In this document: positions 49,766 through 52,498 of the stretch, piece after piece | How positions within the stretch are numbered: position 1 is the stretch's first letter | How the letters are laid out: each line of letters starts with the position of its first letter | Origin: Fidelibacterota bacterium | GTDB taxonomy: Bacteria; Fidelibacterota; UBA2242; JAFGTP01 | NCBI GenBank assembly: GCA_016934035.1 | Contig: JAFGTP010000013.1 | Location: 1-52,498 of the forward strand | Direction of reading: 5' to 3' | DNA: 52,498 nucleotides | The notes under the pieces: generated by a model | Seen by the model: only the letters and a program-made list of their open reading frames with translations | Databases searched by the model: none | Told to the model about the DNA's origin: nothing | Program-made: the position numbers and the translations under genes

Positions 49766-52087
49766 ATGAAAAATCTACTATCGATTGTTATTGTTCTGAT
49801 AACAATTTTTTCAAACATCTTTGCGGAAAATATCACAATCAATGGACATGTATCCCATGAAAGGGGTGGTCAGTCTCTGGGCTATGTGAATATTTTCCAG
49901 AAGGACACGAAAAACGGTACCATTTCAAATGATAAAGGGTTCTTTAAAGTGACTGTGAAGGCTGTCCCGGCCGTCCTTGTTTTTTCACATATCGGCTTTG
50001 AACGAAAAGAAATCCTTGTTGATTCCCGCGAGGAATTTATAGAAGTTTCCCTGAAGCGGGATGTCCTGACCACCAAAGCAGTGGAAGTGAACGCTACCCG
50101 GGCTGTGGAAGGCAAAACCCCCGTTGCTTTCTCCACTTTGACCATTGACGAAATCGAAACCCGTTATACAGTTGAAGATGTGCCCATGGTGCTGGCCATG
50201 GAACCGGGAATTTATTCCTACAGCGAAAGCGGCAATGGCACCGGATATTCCTATGTTTCCATTCGCGGATTTGACCAGAGCCGTATAGCTGTAATGCTGG
50301 ACAATGTGCCGCTTAATGACAATGAAAGCCATCAGGTTTACTGGGTGGACCATGGGGATATTCTCGCTGACGCCAGGGATGTTCAGATCCAGCGTGGTAT
50401 TGGCAACAGTCTTTACGGCGCCGCCGCTTTTGGCGGTTCTATCAATGTCCAGACCCAAATCGCAAAACCTGAGGCCGAAATGGAAATCAAAGCCGGATAC
50501 GGTTCCTATAATACCCAGAAATACAGCGCCCGATTCAACTCCGGGCAAAAATTTGGACGTAATTTAAGTGTCCATGCCCGGGTATCTTCCATTTCTTCTG
50601 AGGGTTATCGGGACCATCATGGCAGTGATCAAAAAGCAATTTCTACAGGTATTGAACACCGCACAGACAAAGTGACCCATCAGTTTCGCGCTTTGATCGG
50701 GTATGAAAATACAAACCTCACCTGGGATGGCGTTTCCGGTGAGATGATAGATGACCGGAAAGCGCGTACCGGCAGAATGGATTGGTCTGATCCTTACACT
50801 GATGATTTCCTGCAGCAAATCTATTCACTAAACACCTTTTACAAAATTAATCCTTACTTTTCCCTTCGGAATGTGGCATATCTGGTCAAAGGTTCCGGCT
50901 ATTATGAAGTTGAAAAATATGGTGTCAACTACTTGGAATATAATCTGGATGTGAATCATCAATATTCCGATGAGGAAGAAGAAGGGCTTGAAACGGATTT
51001 GCTGAGAAGAAAATGGATCATTAATCATTATGCAGGAATTACACCGACATTAACTTTCAGAGAGGACCGGTTCCGAATTGATTTGGGCAGTGAACTCAGA
51101 TTTTATACCGGTGACCACGCGGGAAAAGTGAAGGGCTTTTCAAAGAGTGACTTATTGACAACCCTTGGCGATGACTGGTATCTCTATTATGACTACATCG
51201 GATCAAAAATTTCATCCACCAGTTTTGTTCATGCGGCCTTCTTCCTGACTGAAAAGATTAACCTGATGGCTGATTTGCAGTACCAGGTCCATCAGTGGAA
51301 CCTGGACCAGAAAAAAATCGGTCATGCAATGGGACATGAATTATCAGCCGACTGGAATTTTTTGAACCCGCGGTTTGGGGCCATGGTCCATTTGACCGAT
51401 GCGACGTCGGTATTTTTGAATTACGGCTTATCACACAAAGAACCCGCTGACAATCAAATTATTGAAGCCGATGATGCTTTTAGCGAACCGGTGATGGCAG
51501 CGGCTGAAAAAGTGGATGATTTTGAGTCGGGATTGCAAATTATGAATGACCGCCTGTTTTTTAAAGCGAACCTCTACCGCCTTCAGTTTGACAATGAACA
51601 ATTGAAAAATATTGATGTGCAACAGGAAGGTGAATATGAGTACTATTCCGCTGATGGCACCCTTCACCAGGGTATTGAATTAAGTCTGAATTATGCTCCT
51701 GGTAAAAAAATGAATGGATTCGTTAATGCCACTTTTGCCCAGAATATTTTTACATCCGGCAATCTAAAGGATAACCGGCTGCCCAATTCACCGTCAATCC
51801 TGGCAAATCTGGGTATCAATTACAAACTGCACCAAAACCTGTCACTTTTTGTTAATTCACGTTATGTTGGCCGACAATTTCTGGACAATGAAAACACCGG
51901 AAAAATTGATCCCTATTTTATCACTGATCTTGGCGGAAAATTCAATTGGAAGGACCTGACCTTCAGTGCAAAAATCAATAATCTATTCGACACTCTGTAC
52001 GCCACTTTTGGATATGTTTACTGGGGTGAATATTATTGGCCGGGCGCCACTAGAAATCTCTTTGTCAGTATTGCCTATTCGTTATAA
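49766..52087 (+). CDS. TonB-dependent receptor under TPP riboswitch control, probable thiamine uptake
   Basis: A 773-aa outer-membrane receptor: signal peptide (about 1-20), carboxypeptidase-regulatory-like domain (about 24-95, NGHVSHERGGQSLGYVNIF...), plug (about 110-230, with SIRGFDQSRIAVMLDNVPLND and GIGNSLYGAAAFGGSINV) and a beta-barrel ending in SIAYSL. The class alone does not show the substrate, but the TPP riboswitch right at its start ties expression to thiamine status. TPP-controlled TonB receptors for thiamine or its precursors are known from Bacteroidetes. No partner ABC or PnuT gene follows within the window. A terminator hairpin closes the gene. Confidence 0.92.
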   Translation: MKNLLSIVIVLITIFSNIFAENITINGHVSHERGGQSLGYVNIFQKDTKNGTISNDKGFFKVTVKAVPAVLVFSHIGFERKEILVDSREEFIEVSLKRDVLTTKAVEVNATRAVEGKTPVAFSTLTIDEIETRYTVEDVPMVLAMEPGIYSYSESGNGTGYSYVSIRGFDQSRIAVMLDNVPLNDNESHQVYWVDHGDILADARDVQIQRGIGNSLYGAAAFGGSINVQTQIAKPEAEMEIKAGYGSYNTQKYSARFNSGQKFGRNLSVHARVSSISSEGYRDHHGSDQKAISTGIEHRTDKVTHQFRALIGYENTNLTWDGVSGEMIDDRKARTGRMDWSDPYTDDFLQQIYSLNTFYKINPYFSLRNVAYLVKGSGYYEVEKYGVNYLEYNLDVNHQYSDEEEEGLETDLLRRKWIINHYAGITPTLTFREDRFRIDLGSELRFYTGDHAGKVKGFSKSDLLTTLGDDWYLYYDYIGSKISSTSFVHAAFFLTEKINLMADLQYQVHQWNLDQKKIGHAMGHELSADWNFLNPRFGAMVHLTDATSVFLNYGLSHKEPADNQIIEADDAFSEPVMAAAEKVDDFESGLQIMNDRLFFKANLYRLQFDNEQLKNIDVQQEGEYEYYSADGTLHQGIELSLNYAPGKKMNGFVNATFAQNIFTSGNLKDNRLPNSPSILANLGINYKLHQNLSLFVNSRYVGRQFLDNENTGKIDPYFITDLGGKFNWKDLTFSAKINNLFDTLYATFGYVYWGEYYWPGATRNLFVSIAYSL

Positions 52088-52093
52088 TTTATT

Positions 52094-52138
52094 AATACAT
52101 CCCGTTCCTTGATTGGGCTTTGGGGAACGGGATGTATT
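52094..52138 (+). terminator. Intrinsic terminator after the thiamine receptor
   Basis: AATACATCCCGTTCC and GGAACGGGATGTATT form a perfect 15-bp stem with a 15-nt loop, 6 bp past the stop codon. The following tail is only moderately T-rich. Confidence 0.75.
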
Positions 52139-52382
52139 TATTTGACTAAAATGAAATAAATAATTCTTCTTCTCCGAAAATTTTTTCCCAAAAAATTCAT
52201 ATAAATATACCGGCCGGAATAAGGTCAATTATCTTGCAGAATTCATTTTTATTGTCGCTAAAATTTTTTCTAAAATTTAAAAAAAATGCTTTGTATTATT
52301 TAAAATTAAAATTACATTCTCAAATTCAATTAATGAATTTAATTAGATAGTGTTTACGACAAATTTATTTGTGGAGTACAAA

Positions 52383-52498
52383 ATGGGTAAAAAAACATTG
52401 GTTTTAATGCTGATATTACTGTCCTGTGTCATGGGACAGGAGTATCTGAATGTGGAAACAGTATCAGGCTTCAGGCATGCCCTGTTGACCGAGATTTC
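52383..52498 (+). CDS. N-terminal part of a secreted protein (runs off the window)
   Basis: ATG preceded by GGAG opens a frame that stays open to the window end, giving 38 complete codons. Residues 1-18 form a signal peptide (MGKKTLVLMLILLSCVMG) with a cleavage site near QEYLNV; SCVM is not a convincing lipobox. Too little is present to name a family. Upstream, AAATTCA (52322-52328) and TGAATTT (52334-52340) form a small inverted repeat that could be an operator, but the region is very AT-rich. Confidence 0.7.
   Translation, partial: MGKKTLVLMLILLSCVMGQEYLNVETVSGFRHALLTEI

Noticed and set aside
1..52498. CRISPR array, prophage or intact insertion sequence
   Set aside because: No regularly spaced repeats, transposase, integrase or phage structural genes were seen in any frame.

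Overview
The window is about 40% GC DNA from a Gram-negative bacterium. It carries two TonB-dependent outer-membrane receptors with carboxypeptidase-like regulatory N-terminal domains, several lipoproteins, an ECF sigma factor, two-component systems and a tRNA-Asn(GTT) without an encoded CCA end. This repertoire fits the FCB superphylum. Strong Shine-Dalgarno sequences (AGGAGG, GGAG) precede many genes, which argues against the core Bacteroidetes and for a deeper lineage such as Calditrichota, Marinimicrobia or a relative. That placement is inference; no 16S rRNA or ribosomal protein gene is present to test it.

Layout. 0.1-9.1 kb: a small NfuA-type Fe-S scaffold on the minus strand, then a compact plus-strand aromatic operon: DAHP synthase, PheA (chorismate mutase/prephenate dehydratase), TyrA, AroB, AroA, a trifunctional AroK-AroD-AroE fusion, and AroC. 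Together they cover all seven shikimate steps and both branch enzymes to Phe and Tyr. The order aroB-aroA-aroK-aroD-aroE is the domain order of the eukaryotic AROM protein. 9.3-13.1 kb (minus): a two-component system, a methyltransferase and a class A beta-lactamase-fold hydrolase. 13.4-18 kb: a lipoprotein, a secreted von Willebrand A protein, and a PII-AmtB ammonium pair behind a sigma-54-like promoter. 18.1-23.4 kb: an AbgT transporter, then a marR-MATE-ECF sigma-GNAT operon behind a 40-bp perfect palindrome, then a Cys-rich small protein.

23.5-31.4 kb: a possible small RNA, a small secreted protein, two tandem secreted proteins built from four copies of a GH2-type sugar-binding-like fold, a putative metal-uptake cassette (DUF2946-like protein, His-rich lipoprotein, ZnuD-like TonB receptor), and a TetR regulator with an esterase. 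31.4-35.6 kb (minus): an AMP-forming ligase, a divergent EF-G2, a HIT protein and tRNA-Asn. 35.9-44.1 kb: a phosphorelay cluster (hybrid histidine kinase with HPt, stand-alone receiver, HEAT-receiver protein, receiver-PP2C phosphatase) with two small hydrophilic proteins of unknown role and an oppositely oriented flavoprotein. 44.2-46.1 kb: an OPT-family oligopeptide transporter.

46.1-49.2 kb (minus): a complete preQ1 pathway for queuosine (queD, queE, queC, queF) with the GTP cyclohydrolase folE2. queE has no ATG, GTG or TTG start in a plausible position. 49.7-52.1 kb: a TPP riboswitch followed by a TonB receptor, probably for thiamine. The window ends inside the start of a secreted protein. 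No CRISPR array, phage or intact insertion sequence was seen.
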